DNA of 64,000 bases from Verrucomicrobia subdivision 3 bacterium UBA693 (GTDB lineage Bacteria > Verrucomicrobiota > Verrucomicrobiia > Limisphaerales > UBA8199): positions 1-64,000 of the forward strand of contig DBMR01000018.1 in the NCBI GenBank assembly GCA_002298785.1, read 5' to 3'. Positions 1 through 8,910 of this stretch are shown here, one piece after another; positions within the stretch are counted from its first letter, which is position 1; every line of letters begins with the position of its first letter. A program made the translations under genes and the position numbers. A model generated the notes under the pieces. That model was not told the origin of the DNA. It saw only the letters and a program-made list of their open reading frames with translations, and did not search any database.

Positions 1-117
1 TTTTAATTTGAGTCAACTCGTCACATGAAGACCACCATAGCAGAGTCTGGCGTTACGCACGCGAATCAGGCAAAATTTGTTGAGCCGATCTTGAGCATCC
101 AGACCAGCCCTTACACT

Positions 118-1650
118 ATGAATACCCGGTGGAGGCGATTGTCTTGGGCATGGCCCCTCGGTCTCATCGGAATGGTTGCGGTAGCCAGTGCACAGCAGCC
201 GAGCTTTCTCTGGGCCAAACGGGCGGGTGGTCCGGCGACCACCGATGTGTCGATCAGCGATCTTCCTGGCGGCATTTGTGTTGGTGCTAATGGACGTATT
301 ACAGTCGTCGGGCAGTTCTACCAGACCGCAACCTTTGGGAACCGAATGCTGACTGCCAGAGGGATGAACAGCGGCGAACCAGGTTGGGAAGATGCGTTCT
401 TTGTCCAATATGATGCTGCGGGAACGGTGCTGTGGGCCCAGCGCGCAGGAGGAGCTTCTCGAGATGCCGCGTTCGCTGTTTGTGCAGATCGTGATGGCAA
501 TGTTTATGCGACCGGAGAATTCGGAATGATTGCCCAATTTGGCACGCAAATTCTCTTCACTCCGCCTTCAACGCCCTACGGCAACTCCGACGCCTTCCTT
601 GCCAAACTCGATCCGAACGGCACCTTTTTATGGACCAGGCAGATTGGGACCGCTAAACAAGATGGAGGCTACGCCGTGGCTATGGACCCGGAAGGCAACT
701 GTTTGGTGGGAGGTTCATATGACCGCGACGATTTCGGCAACGGAGTCACGTTTGTGGCCAAGTACAACAGTTCGGGCGAGCGGCTCTGGTTCCAGCAATT
801 CGGCGGCAGTCGAGATAGTCGAGCCTTCGCCTTAGCCGTCAGCCCCGTTGGGGACATTTTTGTCGCGGGTTACTTCACAGAGATGGCCACGTTCGGGACG
901 AACTCCGTGACCTCGGCCGGAGCCCAGGACGGGTTTCTTGCCAAACTGGATTCGGGCGGTAATTCAATTTGGGTCAAATCCATCGGCGGTTCTGCCACCG
1001 ATTGGGCGAGCGGCGTTGCCATAAGCGCAGACGGCTCTGCGTACGTAACCGGGCACGGCAATGCGGGAAGCGCGCAGTTTGTGAGCAAGTATAGCGCTTC
1101 GGGCACACTGCTCTGGCCCCGGGAAGATGGCGGGGGTGCGGTTGCTGTAGATGCCGGCGGCTATGCGTATGTTTCTGCTTACACCGCCCAAACGCATGCG
1201 GTGTTTATGCCGCCATTCTACAGTGCCCCCAATCTGATTAGCATCTATTCACCTGCCGGCATGCTCGTCGGGACGGTGAATGCGAGCGGGACCCAAACGG
1301 ATTATGTTTACTCCGCTGCTCTGGATAGCTCGGGTAACCTTAACGTGCTGGGATTCTTCAACGGTACCGCCACCTTTGGCGGGACTACACTCAGGAGCCA
1401 AGGGGACGATATGTTTATCGCCCACCTTGACAGCGGTAAACCAACGCTTGGATACGCGCTCTCGAACGGAAAGCTGGTCCTGACCTGGCCTACCAATGTG
1501 CTGGGATTCGGCTTGCAGTCTGCCGCCGTGCTGGACTCTTCGGGCCAATGGGGAGTCTTTGACGGTATCACGGAAACGAGCGGAACCAATTATCAGGTCG
1601 CCATTCCTTTGGAGTCACCGCAACGATACTTCCGGCTGAGCAAGCCGTGA
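118..1650 (+). CDS. Secreted beta-propeller (SBBP-like repeat) protein
   Basis: A 510-aa exported protein with a signal peptide at residues 1-27 (MNTRWRR, hydrophobic core, cleavage near ASAQQ). The body is built of repeated units of about 50-60 residues with the pattern 'G(N/D)xYxxGxF...atFG...DaFlaKlDxxGxxlW', typical of SBBP-type or related seven-bladed propellers. The last ~60 residues form a separate module (LTWP...LQS...FRLSKP) that recurs in other proteins of this window. An in-frame ATG at position 25 would add 31 residues that do not look like a signal peptide, so position 118 is preferred. Function is probably surface binding or adhesion; no catalytic motif is visible. Confidence 0.8.
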   Translation: MNTRWRRLSWAWPLGLIGMVAVASAQQPSFLWAKRAGGPATTDVSISDLPGGICVGANGRITVVGQFYQTATFGNRMLTARGMNSGEPGWEDAFFVQYDAAGTVLWAQRAGGASRDAAFAVCADRDGNVYATGEFGMIAQFGTQILFTPPSTPYGNSDAFLAKLDPNGTFLWTRQIGTAKQDGGYAVAMDPEGNCLVGGSYDRDDFGNGVTFVAKYNSSGERLWFQQFGGSRDSRAFALAVSPVGDIFVAGYFTEMATFGTNSVTSAGAQDGFLAKLDSGGNSIWVKSIGGSATDWASGVAISADGSAYVTGHGNAGSAQFVSKYSASGTLLWPREDGGGAVAVDAGGYAYVSAYTAQTHAVFMPPFYSAPNLISIYSPAGMLVGTVNASGTQTDYVYSAALDSSGNLNVLGFFNGTATFGGTTLRSQGDDMFIAHLDSGKPTLGYALSNGKLVLTWPTNVLGFGLQSAAVLDSSGQWGVFDGITETSGTNYQVAIPLESPQRYFRLSKP

Positions 1651-1723
1651 TCGTCCACAGCTTCATAATCGTCCTAGAAAATGCCGCTTTCGCTCCGTGT
1701 GCGCGTTGAACAGCCAGTCTTGG

Positions 1724-1966
1724 TCACTTCGGTTGCAGGTTCTGTTGTTCCCACCCCAGACATGCTGAACGGGACCTCGCGAAAAACCTGACCCGGCGTT
1801 TCCTGTCGATTACCTCCCATTGCTGAGCGGCGTTGTTGAATTCGATGTGGCTGGCCCGGCTGATTACGAGCCGGCCAAGTTCGTGGAGCGGCACGGCCTC
1901 AGTCCAAAGACAATGGGCTGTGCCGTTCGGATTGAATTGGATGTTGATGTTCATTTGACGGTTCAT
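1724..1966 (-). CDS. Small conserved hypothetical protein
   Basis: An 80-aa soluble protein with no signal peptide or membrane segment. It has a compact layout seen in short verrucomicrobial hypothetical proteins: an N-terminal strand (INIQFNPNG), an 'RASHIEFNN' stretch followed by 'QQWEV', then a basic 'RVRFFARSR' segment. An alternative start is the second Met at 1954. It lies divergently to the arrestin-like gene at 2098, with about 130 bp between them. The protein-like composition and family resemblance support a real gene, but I assign no function. Confidence 0.55.
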   Translation of the reverse strand: MNRQMNINIQFNPNGTAHCLWTEAVPLHELGRLVISRASHIEFNNAAQQWEVIDRKRRVRFFARSRSACLGWEQQNLQPK

Positions 1967-2097
1967 TGAGGGTTAGAAATGGCGGTGATGAAGGTTGTGG
2001 GCCGTGAGAACCAGGCCCGTGGCATAGGCAAAACCATTGGTTGCATGGGAAACTCGCGGAGTCCAATATCCAACCTGAACCAACTCTCTGTGGGCGC

Positions 2098-3039
2098 ATG
2101 AACGATATTGCCATTGAACTCGACAGCCTGGAATTTGTCGGAGGTGAAACTGTAACGGGCACCGTGATCCTGCAATTGGAGCAGGACACGCCATTGCGCG
2201 GGATTCGGCTCAAATTCCACGGGTACGAGAAATCGATCTGGAGAGAGGGAGGCGGGAGAAGCCGGCACACGCATTCCGAGACCCACACCTTCTTTGATGA
2301 GGAATTGACGCTGTTTGGACATCCTCGGCTGCCTCTGGCGGAGTTGGTGGCAGACAGTTTCAAAGCGGTGTTTTCCAAAGAGAATTATGAGTTTCTCCAT
2401 CCAGGCAGCTATCGTTATCCCTTCAGTTATGCCCTGCCACCGGAACTGCCGGCCGATTACGATTCGTCAATGACGGATTCACGGATTTATTATGGGCTCA
2501 AGGCGCAAGTAGACTTGCCCCTCAAGTTCGACTTGGAGGCTGTGCAACCGCTAGTGGTCCACGAATCGTCGAATGCATCCGTCGCGCACGAGGTGACTGA
2601 GCACAAAACCAAGAAGTTTCTGTTCGATTCAGGTTCGTCGATGGAAGCCGCAATCCATTTGGACAAGGACACGCTTTGCTTAGGCGAGACCCTTTCCTGC
2701 CGTCTGGAAGTGATAAATCGGGCGCCGAGAAAAGAGATTCGGGCAGTCACGTTGGCCTTGCTCCAAATCGAGACTCTTTGCGCTGGCGGACATACGCACA
2801 AGCAGCAAACTGAAATTACTCGGGTCAACTTTGAAGACCTACGCTTTCCGGTTAAGGACCGCACCGCTGTCGATTTGAACTTGGACATCCCGGGCGATCT
2901 CTACCCGACCATTAGCCGAGCGACCCTCGTGAGGCTCGATTACCAGGTGCAGGTTACGCTGGACATTCCTTGGGCTGTGGATATGAAACTGTCTATGCCG
3001 GTGGTTCTGGTCAATGCGCCCGAGAGGAATCGCTCTTGA
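2098..3039 (+). CDS. Arrestin-like protein
   Basis: A 313-aa soluble protein with both arrestin domains. The N-domain shows the hallmark 'FVGGETVTGTVIL' (GE-V-G strand), 'IRLKFHGYEK..W', 'YPFSYALPPELPADYDSS' and 'RIYYGLKAQVDLP'. The C-domain shows 'CLGETLSCRLEVINRAPRKEI', then 'LDIPGDLYPT' and a final 'LDYQVQVTLDIPW...MPVVLV'. This order matches the Arrestin_N/Arrestin_C plan of ARRDC proteins and, more distantly, bacterial Spo0M. The start at 2098 is chosen because the N-domain begins there; the longer frame uses a TTG at 2041. There is no signal peptide, so it is cytoplasmic. Known arrestins act as scaffolds; partner and role here are unknown. Confidence 0.8.
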   Translation: MNDIAIELDSLEFVGGETVTGTVILQLEQDTPLRGIRLKFHGYEKSIWREGGGRSRHTHSETHTFFDEELTLFGHPRLPLAELVADSFKAVFSKENYEFLHPGSYRYPFSYALPPELPADYDSSMTDSRIYYGLKAQVDLPLKFDLEAVQPLVVHESSNASVAHEVTEHKTKKFLFDSGSSMEAAIHLDKDTLCLGETLSCRLEVINRAPRKEIRAVTLALLQIETLCAGGHTHKQQTEITRVNFEDLRFPVKDRTAVDLNLDIPGDLYPTISRATLVRLDYQVQVTLDIPWAVDMKLSMPVVLVNAPERNRS

Positions 3040-3332
3040 GCGTTTCTCGGAATGTAGTTCTCCGGGACCTCAACACCAAAGTGGACAACCATTCCCGATC
3101 AACCGGTGATACTCTTGAGACTTGAAACCTCCATTGGCCAAGGCGGTATCGAATTTGGATCTCCAATAACCCCGGGAGCGATTTTGATGGCCCAGGTGTA
3201 CTTGGTACGGGGCCGATCGATCTGGCGGTCAAATCCGGCCCTCCACGAACCAATCGATCGTTATTGTATGTTTGGAGGCAAGTAACTGCATAAATGGAGC
3301 CCTGTTTTTTGAGCAGGACTCCACCATAACTA
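3040..3332. other. Intergenic stretch, no supported gene
   Basis: About 290 bp between the convergent arrestin-like gene and the DUF2997 gene. Both strands hold only short frames without family resemblance, and no convincing hairpin with a T-tract was seen. Confidence 0.5.
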
Positions 3333-3530
3333 TCAGTTTCCTATCCTCAGGTGGTTCGTGGTGTTGGCCCGTTGGTGATATTCGGATTTACGTACCTTCT
3401 TCCCCAATACCCCCAGTGCCTCTTCCAGGAACTTGGTGGCTTTTTCACAATCGGGTCCTTTGAATCCCAAGGCATCAATTTGAATCTCGCCCTTAGTGCC
3501 AATGATGATTTCGATGGCCTTGCTGTTCAT
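3333..3530 (-). CDS. DUF2997 family protein
   Basis: A 65-aa protein matching the DUF2997 pattern: an N-terminal strand 'IEIIIGTKGEIQIDALGFKG' followed by 'C.KATKFLEEALG'. The C-terminal tail (from about residue 45) is polar and lower in conservation. The ATG overlaps the TGA of the upstream DUF1257 frame as ATGA (3527-3530), so the two are translationally coupled, the usual arrangement of these families. In cyanobacteria and plastids DUF1257 is Ycf35; the biochemical role of either protein is not established. The partner gene is interrupted here, so this may be the surviving half of a decaying pair. Confidence 0.8.
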   Translation of the reverse strand: MNSKAIEIIIGTKGEIQIDALGFKGPDCEKATKFLEEALGVLGKKVRKSEYHQRANTTNHLRIGN

Positions 3531-3907
3531 GACACCCCCATGAGCACGAGTTTAATGGCGCCGTTCTGTTGTTGGCGCCGAAGGACGGACACCCCCTTCT
3601 TCCGAGCCTCCATAGTCGCTTTGTGGACCCCGTAGAGCTGCAGGAGTTTGCCGTATCCCTGGCCGACTTCAGTTTCGACGTGGCCGTTCCAAAGGTCAGC
3701 GGTCAGACCAAATGTGCCGTCCTTTTGCTGGTTCAGGGCGATGTCATAAGGACCTTTCAGCCGGATGACCTAATCGCCCTTGGTTTTGTTTTCGTAATAA
3801 CCCCTGGCTTCGGTGTTCGGGACAAGGCTTATGCCAAGTTCCTGACACGCCAGCCTCAGGGCTTCGATGTCTTTGATTTGCGTTTTGATTTCAGTGAAGT
3901 GAGACAT
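3527..3907 (-). pseudogene. DUF1257 (Ycf35-like) gene interrupted by an in-frame amber codon
   Basis: Read from ATG at 3907 the frame starts MSHFTEIKTQIKD, the DUF1257 signature. It continues to codon 45 (KTKGD), then has TAG at 3770-3772 as codon 46. The same frame stays open beyond it for 80 more codons (VIRLKGPYDIALNQQ, DGTFGLTADLWNGHVE, YGKLLQLYGVHKATMEARKKG) and ends at TGA 3527-3529, overlapping the DUF2997 start. The restored 126-aa product has the normal family length, and the stop falls where a single substitution (for example Tyr TAC/TAT to TAG) explains it. It may be a recent nonsense mutation, a sequencing error or, less likely, amber readthrough. The AAA ATPase gene often seen upstream is absent. 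Confidence 0.8.
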
Positions 3908-4435
3908 GTTTTTTGTTTTGGTCGATGGTGAAAATGCATTTTTGTGCTGCGATGGGTGTGGCTTGGGAATATTGGGCCAAACCGCTTTTTTGGAGGCGCT
4001 TGTTTCTATTCCTGGCAGGACCGAGTCAAAGCTAAACACCCGGTCCTGATAAGGTACATCGTTTGGGCCGGGCCGCTCACCCGAAGCGACCGCCCTTACC
4101 TCTGGCCTGCTTGTCTAGTCGGTGCTTTGACCCACCCTCCCCACCTGCGGCCCATGGCGACTATCGGTTTTGATTACAGTGGAATGAGATCGGAAATGGG
4201 CCCAATGGGCAGCATCGGTTTGCGGGTTGGAGATCCTCGCCTGGCTGGGCCTTTTCAATGCCGCGATGAATTCCCTACTCGACGATCTCGTGGTCAAATT
4301 GTCCGGCGAATTCATGGCGCACCCAGCTGTGATGCGCCTGTGGCCTGACTTCATCCTGGTCCATCCCGGTTTTGGCTTGATCCAATCGACGTCCTTCGCT
4401 CTTCTTGCTACAAGTTGTCTGGACGCGCGCGGCGA
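3908..4435. other. Intergenic region between DUF1257 and the XylR-type regulator
   Basis: About 530 bp between divergently oriented genes. It contains only unsupported frames (for example a plus-strand 80-codon frame from 4227 overlapping the regulator start). It presumably holds the promoters of both neighbours; I found no clear -35/-10 pair and no obvious palindromic operator. Confidence 0.45.
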
Positions 4436-5605
4436 ATGTTTAAACGACTTCCCAAAATCGGTTTGCTGATTGAAAGCTCCCGGAGCTACGGAAGAGGTGT
4501 CTTGCAAGGAATTGCCAAGTATGCCCACGCCAACGGCCCCTGGTCCTGCTATGTTCAGGAACGGGAGCTCCATAGCACGATTCCCCATTGGATGCGGTCT
4601 TGGGACGGGGACGGAATCATTGCCCGCATCGAGGATCGGCGCATCGCGCGGGAATTGTTGAAGTCGAAGTGTCCGGTGGTGGATGTCCTCGGGAGTTTGA
4701 AATTCGCGGGCGTTCCCAGTTTTGACACCGATGCAAATGCCGTGGCAAAGTTGGCGGCGGATTTTTTTCTGCAGGCGGGATTTCAACACTTTGCATTTTG
4801 CGGCTATCCGGGAATCCCCTTTTCGGAGCGGCGTGGTGCGGCGTTTGCCCAATACCTGGCGGACCGCGGAAAACCCGTGTTGCTGTTCAACAACCGCCCC
4901 ACTGCGATAGCAACCTCTAATATCCAGGCGATCGAACAAAGTGGCATGGCGGCGGAACTCGAAATTGCGCGCTGGCTGCGCAAACAACCGCAGCCGCTGG
5001 CCTTGTTTGCCTGCAATGACGTCCGCGGTCAGCAGGTGCTCAATGCCTGCCGCCGAAAAAACATCCGGGTGCCTGAGGAAGTCGCGGTCATGGGCGTCGA
5101 TAATGATACCGTGCTGTGCAGCCTTTGCGAACCCCCTTTAAGCAGCATCATCCCCGACACCGAACGCCTGGGCTATGAAGCGGCCGCCCTGCTGGATCGA
5201 ATGATGCGAGATCGGCAGCCAATTGCCGAGCGGGTACAAATACCACCCCTCGGAATCTGCGAGCGAGCCTCAACCGACATCCTGGCGATCGATGATCCCA
5301 TCACTGTGCAAGCGATGCGGTTCATTCGTGACCATGTTTGCACTGGCATTGCGGTCAAAGACGTCCTGGTTCACGTGCAGCGCTCGCGCACCGATTTGGA
5401 GCAAAGATTCCGCGTTGCGCTGAAATCGAGCGTTCGCCGGGAGATTCTGCGGTTGCGACTGGACCGCGTTTCGTCCTTGTTGCGCGAGACAAATCTTAAT
5501 CTTGCCGAGATTGCGCAGCGCAGCGGCTTCTCAAGCGCCGCCCATCTTTGCCGATTGTTCATAGCACGTTACCAGAAGTCTCCCACCGAATACCGGAAAG
5601 GCTGA
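4436..5605 (+). CDS. XylR-type transcriptional regulator (LacI-like sensor, AraC HTH)
   Basis: A 389-aa cytoplasmic regulator. Residues about 1-270 form a LacI/GalR-type periplasmic-binding fold (IGLLIESSRSYGRGVLQGIAKYA; FACNDVRGQQVLNACR; VPEEVAVMGVDND). Residues about 285-389 hold an AraC-type double helix-turn-helix ending 'AEIAQRSGFSSAAHLCRLFIARYQKSPTEYR'. This is the layout of XylR and its many verrucomicrobial paralogues, which bind a sugar and activate sugar-use genes. The ATG at 4436 starts the first sensor strand; a TTG at 4415 would add seven residues. It precedes the Ig/LamG, GH30 and GH2 genes on the same strand, its likely targets; the ligand is unknown. Confidence 0.88.
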   Translation: MFKRLPKIGLLIESSRSYGRGVLQGIAKYAHANGPWSCYVQERELHSTIPHWMRSWDGDGIIARIEDRRIARELLKSKCPVVDVLGSLKFAGVPSFDTDANAVAKLAADFFLQAGFQHFAFCGYPGIPFSERRGAAFAQYLADRGKPVLLFNNRPTAIATSNIQAIEQSGMAAELEIARWLRKQPQPLALFACNDVRGQQVLNACRRKNIRVPEEVAVMGVDNDTVLCSLCEPPLSSIIPDTERLGYEAAALLDRMMRDRQPIAERVQIPPLGICERASTDILAIDDPITVQAMRFIRDHVCTGIAVKDVLVHVQRSRTDLEQRFRVALKSSVRREILRLRLDRVSSLLRETNLNLAEIAQRSGFSSAAHLCRLFIARYQKSPTEYRKG

Positions 5606-5806
5606 GTTCACGTCGGTTTTAGCCCCGGCAGCTTTCCCGGCACGCTAAATCTTCGGCATCACAGGGGTTTGTTAAAATCGATAACAAGATTGATGCTTTT
5701 GGCAATGGCGCGCCCGGCGAGCGATGCTATTCTGCGCCCAGGAAGCTCACCAGCCAGCACCTCGGTGCCGGTCGTAGCAGTTAAAATTAATTACAATCAA
5801 CCAAAT

Positions 5807-8800
5807 ATGAACCCCCTCAGCCAGTCAGCGCGACCAATCCTTCGGCTCGTCCGCCTGGGCGCGCCTTTGTTCTTAGGCTTGTTCACCTCCATCCCGGTTC
5901 TGGGCCAGACGACGGAATTGCTTCGGGAGACGCTCGAAGGCACCCGTAACAACTACACTGGTGTCATTGGCTGCAGATTCAAGGTCGGAACCAGCAATGT
6001 GGTGGTTTCTCACCTGGGCATTTACAACGCGAGCGGCACGGGTTTGGCCATTGATCATAACGCCGGGATTTTCAGAGCTGCAGACAGCGTGCTTCTCGGC
6101 TCCATCGCGGCCACCAGCGGCACCGGCTACTACCTCACTAATTCGTACCAATGGATTCAGTTGAATCCGCCGCTGCTGCTGTCGAGCAACACCACCTACA
6201 TTATTGCCAGCGATGTGATTAATGGCGACGGGGATGTCTGGGCTGATGCGGCCACCTACACAAACTGGAATCCACGTTTCGTCGGCGCCAACGCCAGTTC
6301 CAGCCAGTGTGGTTATAGCGCAGGGGGCGCCAGTTGGCCGTCCCCGCCGACAGGTTTCTTTGGAAGCGGCCAAAGCTACGGGAACGTTTCTTTGGGATAT
6401 ATTGAGCAAGGTCCGGCGCGCGTTGGAGTTGCGACAACCAATGTCGCAGTTTCCTTGGGGCAGCCAATTACTTTGGTGGGATTTGCGACTGGCGCCACAA
6501 ATATCAGTTATCAATGGTACAAAGGCACCACGGCCTTGGCCGGCAAGACAAGCAGCGCTCTGACAATCGCCACTTCGGCCCTTACCGATTCCGGAACGTA
6601 TTCGCTGGCGGCCACGAATGCCTTGGGCGGCGCGCAAAGCGCCTCGATTACCGTAAGCGTCACCGCAGTGCCGGCAGGAATCTCGCAATCTCCAACTAAC
6701 CTGACGGTTTTTGCAAACTTCCCGGCGACCTTTTCGGTCGTCGCATCCGGTTCTCCGGTCCTGTATTACCAGTGGAATCGCAATGGCACTCCCATACCGG
6801 GCGCGACTAACTCCAGCTATTCTTTCTCTGCTTTTGCCACCAACAATGGCGATATTTTTACCTGCGTGGCCTCAAATTACTTTTCGGGAACTCCCCACAC
6901 GGCGACCAGCAGCGGGGCGGTTTTGACCGTGACCCCGAACCTGGTGCTCCCATCCGTGTTCCTGCACGGCTACAAGCCCAACATCCCCAACAATGGCTTT
7001 GTGGGTTGCCTGGGCGGCAGTTTTGTCACCGGCCCCAACCCCACGGTGGTCACGCACCTGGGCTTTTACGCGGCTAACTACACCGACGCGAACCACGCCA
7101 CCCTGATCGACGACCATCCGGTGTATATCTTTAACAATGACTATACCATCCGGGGCTCCGTGGTGGTTTCCAACGGCGTGGGATTGCCCGTGGTGAATGG
7201 CTACATTTGGGCCAAATTGAATCCCGCCATCACCCTGGCGGCCAATACCACCTACATTCTGGGCGCAGACACCTCGGCCAACGACCCCTCGGGAGATAGC
7301 TACGTGGTTCCAGACTGGGACAGCTATTACACAGTGCCCGCAAATGCGAGCCAGAATGCCGCACGATACAACAACTCCGGACAGGCACCTTACTTTGGGG
7401 GGTATTCCAGCCAAATGTACAGCGCCCCGAACATGGCCATTCTGCAAGCGGGCGCTCCCAGTGTCTCCGTAAGTCCCACGAACGTGACCGAATACGCCGG
7501 ATTCGGTGTTGAGATCTCTGCCGTGGTCAATGGCGCTCCGGCCGTAACCGGTCAGTGGTTCAAGTCCCCCAGCACTCCTACCGGAAAAACCAATGCCGTT
7601 TTCAGTCTAAGCAACCCTCAAGTCAGTGATTCCGGCACTTACTATTTGCGGGTGACCAACGCGAATGGTACGGCGCAAAGTGAAGATGTGGTCATCAACA
7701 TCCTCCCGCCGGTTGGCCCCAGCATCACGCAAGACCCGGCCGCGCAATCCGCCTACATTCATTCAACGGTAAAGTTCAGTGTGGCTGCTAGCGGCACTCC
7801 GACCCTCACGTATCAATGGCAATTCAACAACGTTCCCATTCCGGGAGCAACCAACGCCACTTTGACCCTGACCGATGTCGGCTCCGCGAGTGTGGGCAAT
7901 TACCGGGCAGTCATCACGAATCCCTACGGCAGCGCCAACAGCGCCGCCGCCAGTCTCGGAATCCTCACCGTGCCCTGGGGCAGCTACCCATCCGCCGTCA
8001 TGGCCGATGACCTGGCTGCGTATTATCGGCTTTCGGACGTCGGTTCCGGTTTTGGCGTGGCGACCAATCAAGGCAGCCTTGGATTCGCCTACAACGGCGC
8101 CTACGAAGGGTATTACGTGCCCATGAGTGGTCCAACCGGCATGTCACACTTTGAGCCCGGAAACCAAGCGGTCCTCATGGACGGGCTGACCTCCGATGTC
8201 TCGGTGCCCCCTTTAAATATTACAATTACTGAGGCTACTATAGCTGCCTGGGTCTATGCCGGCGGCGGTCAATTCGACAACTCCACCATCTATAGTCATC
8301 GCGGCGGCAGCGTTCTCGGCCTGAGCGTATTTGGCGACACAAACACCGTGAAATACACCTGGGGCGGCGATTATTACGGGTTCCAGACTGGACTGGAAAT
8401 TCCCACGAATGAATGGGCGCTGGTCGCGATGAGTGTCACACCCAGTAACGCCACCATCTATCTCCACGACGCCTCCGGCCTCAAAGCAGCCACGAATACC
8501 GCGCCGCATGGGGCGGCAACAATCTCCAGCGCCAGTTACATCGGATGGGATTCCGCCGGTGGAGCGCTCGGGCGCCGGTGGACGGGGGGCATCGACGAAG
8601 TCATGGTCTTCAAGCGCGCCCTTTCCGCGGTGGAGATGAACGCTCTTTACCTCGGCGTGCCCGGTACCGCCACAGTTAGCATCACCAAGTCTGGCAGCGA
8701 CGTAACGCTCATGTGGCCCGGCGGAAAACTGCTGCAGGCCGATCAAGTCTCCGGGCCATGGACCACTAACTTGGCAACGTCTCCGTACACCCTGCCGGCG

Positions 8801-8842
8801 ACGTCGGCCCGGAAATTCTATCGCGTGCAATTGCAGCCGTAA
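5807..8842 (+). CDS. Large secreted Ig-like/LamG surface protein
   Basis: A 1011-aa exported protein. The signal peptide ends near PVLGQT (about residue 34). A ~160-residue beta domain occurs twice (about 38-205 and 385-545; 'F.v....VVSHLGIYNASGTGLAIDH' and 'VVTHLGFYA'). Ig-like domains lie at about 208-286, 295-376, 552-634 and 641-722, with 'YQW......A' and 'SGTY' motifs. A LamG/concanavalin-like domain at about 725-951 follows (VMADDLAAYYRLSD; ATIAAWVYAGGG; GGIDEVMVFKRALSAVEMNALY). The end carries the module 'LMWPGGKLLQ...FYRVQLQP'. ATG 5807 is chosen because the signal peptide begins there; the frame is open from 5669. Probable role: binding glycans or other cells at the surface. Confidence 0.85.
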   Translation: MNPLSQSARPILRLVRLGAPLFLGLFTSIPVLGQTTELLRETLEGTRNNYTGVIGCRFKVGTSNVVVSHLGIYNASGTGLAIDHNAGIFRAADSVLLGSIAATSGTGYYLTNSYQWIQLNPPLLLSSNTTYIIASDVINGDGDVWADAATYTNWNPRFVGANASSSQCGYSAGGASWPSPPTGFFGSGQSYGNVSLGYIEQGPARVGVATTNVAVSLGQPITLVGFATGATNISYQWYKGTTALAGKTSSALTIATSALTDSGTYSLAATNALGGAQSASITVSVTAVPAGISQSPTNLTVFANFPATFSVVASGSPVLYYQWNRNGTPIPGATNSSYSFSAFATNNGDIFTCVASNYFSGTPHTATSSGAVLTVTPNLVLPSVFLHGYKPNIPNNGFVGCLGGSFVTGPNPTVVTHLGFYAANYTDANHATLIDDHPVYIFNNDYTIRGSVVVSNGVGLPVVNGYIWAKLNPAITLAANTTYILGADTSANDPSGDSYVVPDWDSYYTVPANASQNAARYNNSGQAPYFGGYSSQMYSAPNMAILQAGAPSVSVSPTNVTEYAGFGVEISAVVNGAPAVTGQWFKSPSTPTGKTNAVFSLSNPQVSDSGTYYLRVTNANGTAQSEDVVINILPPVGPSITQDPAAQSAYIHSTVKFSVAASGTPTLTYQWQFNNVPIPGATNATLTLTDVGSASVGNYRAVITNPYGSANSAAASLGILTVPWGSYPSAVMADDLAAYYRLSDVGSGFGVATNQGSLGFAYNGAYEGYYVPMSGPTGMSHFEPGNQAVLMDGLTSDVSVPPLNITITEATIAAWVYAGGGQFDNSTIYSHRGGSVLGLSVFGDTNTVKYTWGGDYYGFQTGLEIPTNEWALVAMSVTPSNATIYLHDASGLKAATNTAPHGAATISSASYIGWDSAGGALGRRWTGGIDEVMVFKRALSAVEMNALYLGVPGTATVSITKSGSDVTLMWPGGKLLQADQVSGPWTTNLATSPYTLPATSARKFYRVQLQP

Positions 8843-8910
8843 TTGTCAGGAGCCGCCGCCGTAGCCTGCAAACCAGGTCACGGCGGCGGGTCTTCCTCCG
8901 CATTTTTTGC

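Noticed and set aside
4227..4469. 80-codon plus-strand frame before the XylR-type gene
   Set aside because: It looks somewhat protein-like but overlaps the regulator start and matches no family; kept as intergenic.
4115..4987. 290-codon minus-strand open frame
   Set aside because: It overlaps the XylR-type gene antisense; I checked whether it could be the missing ATPase upstream of DUF1257 and found no Walker motifs.
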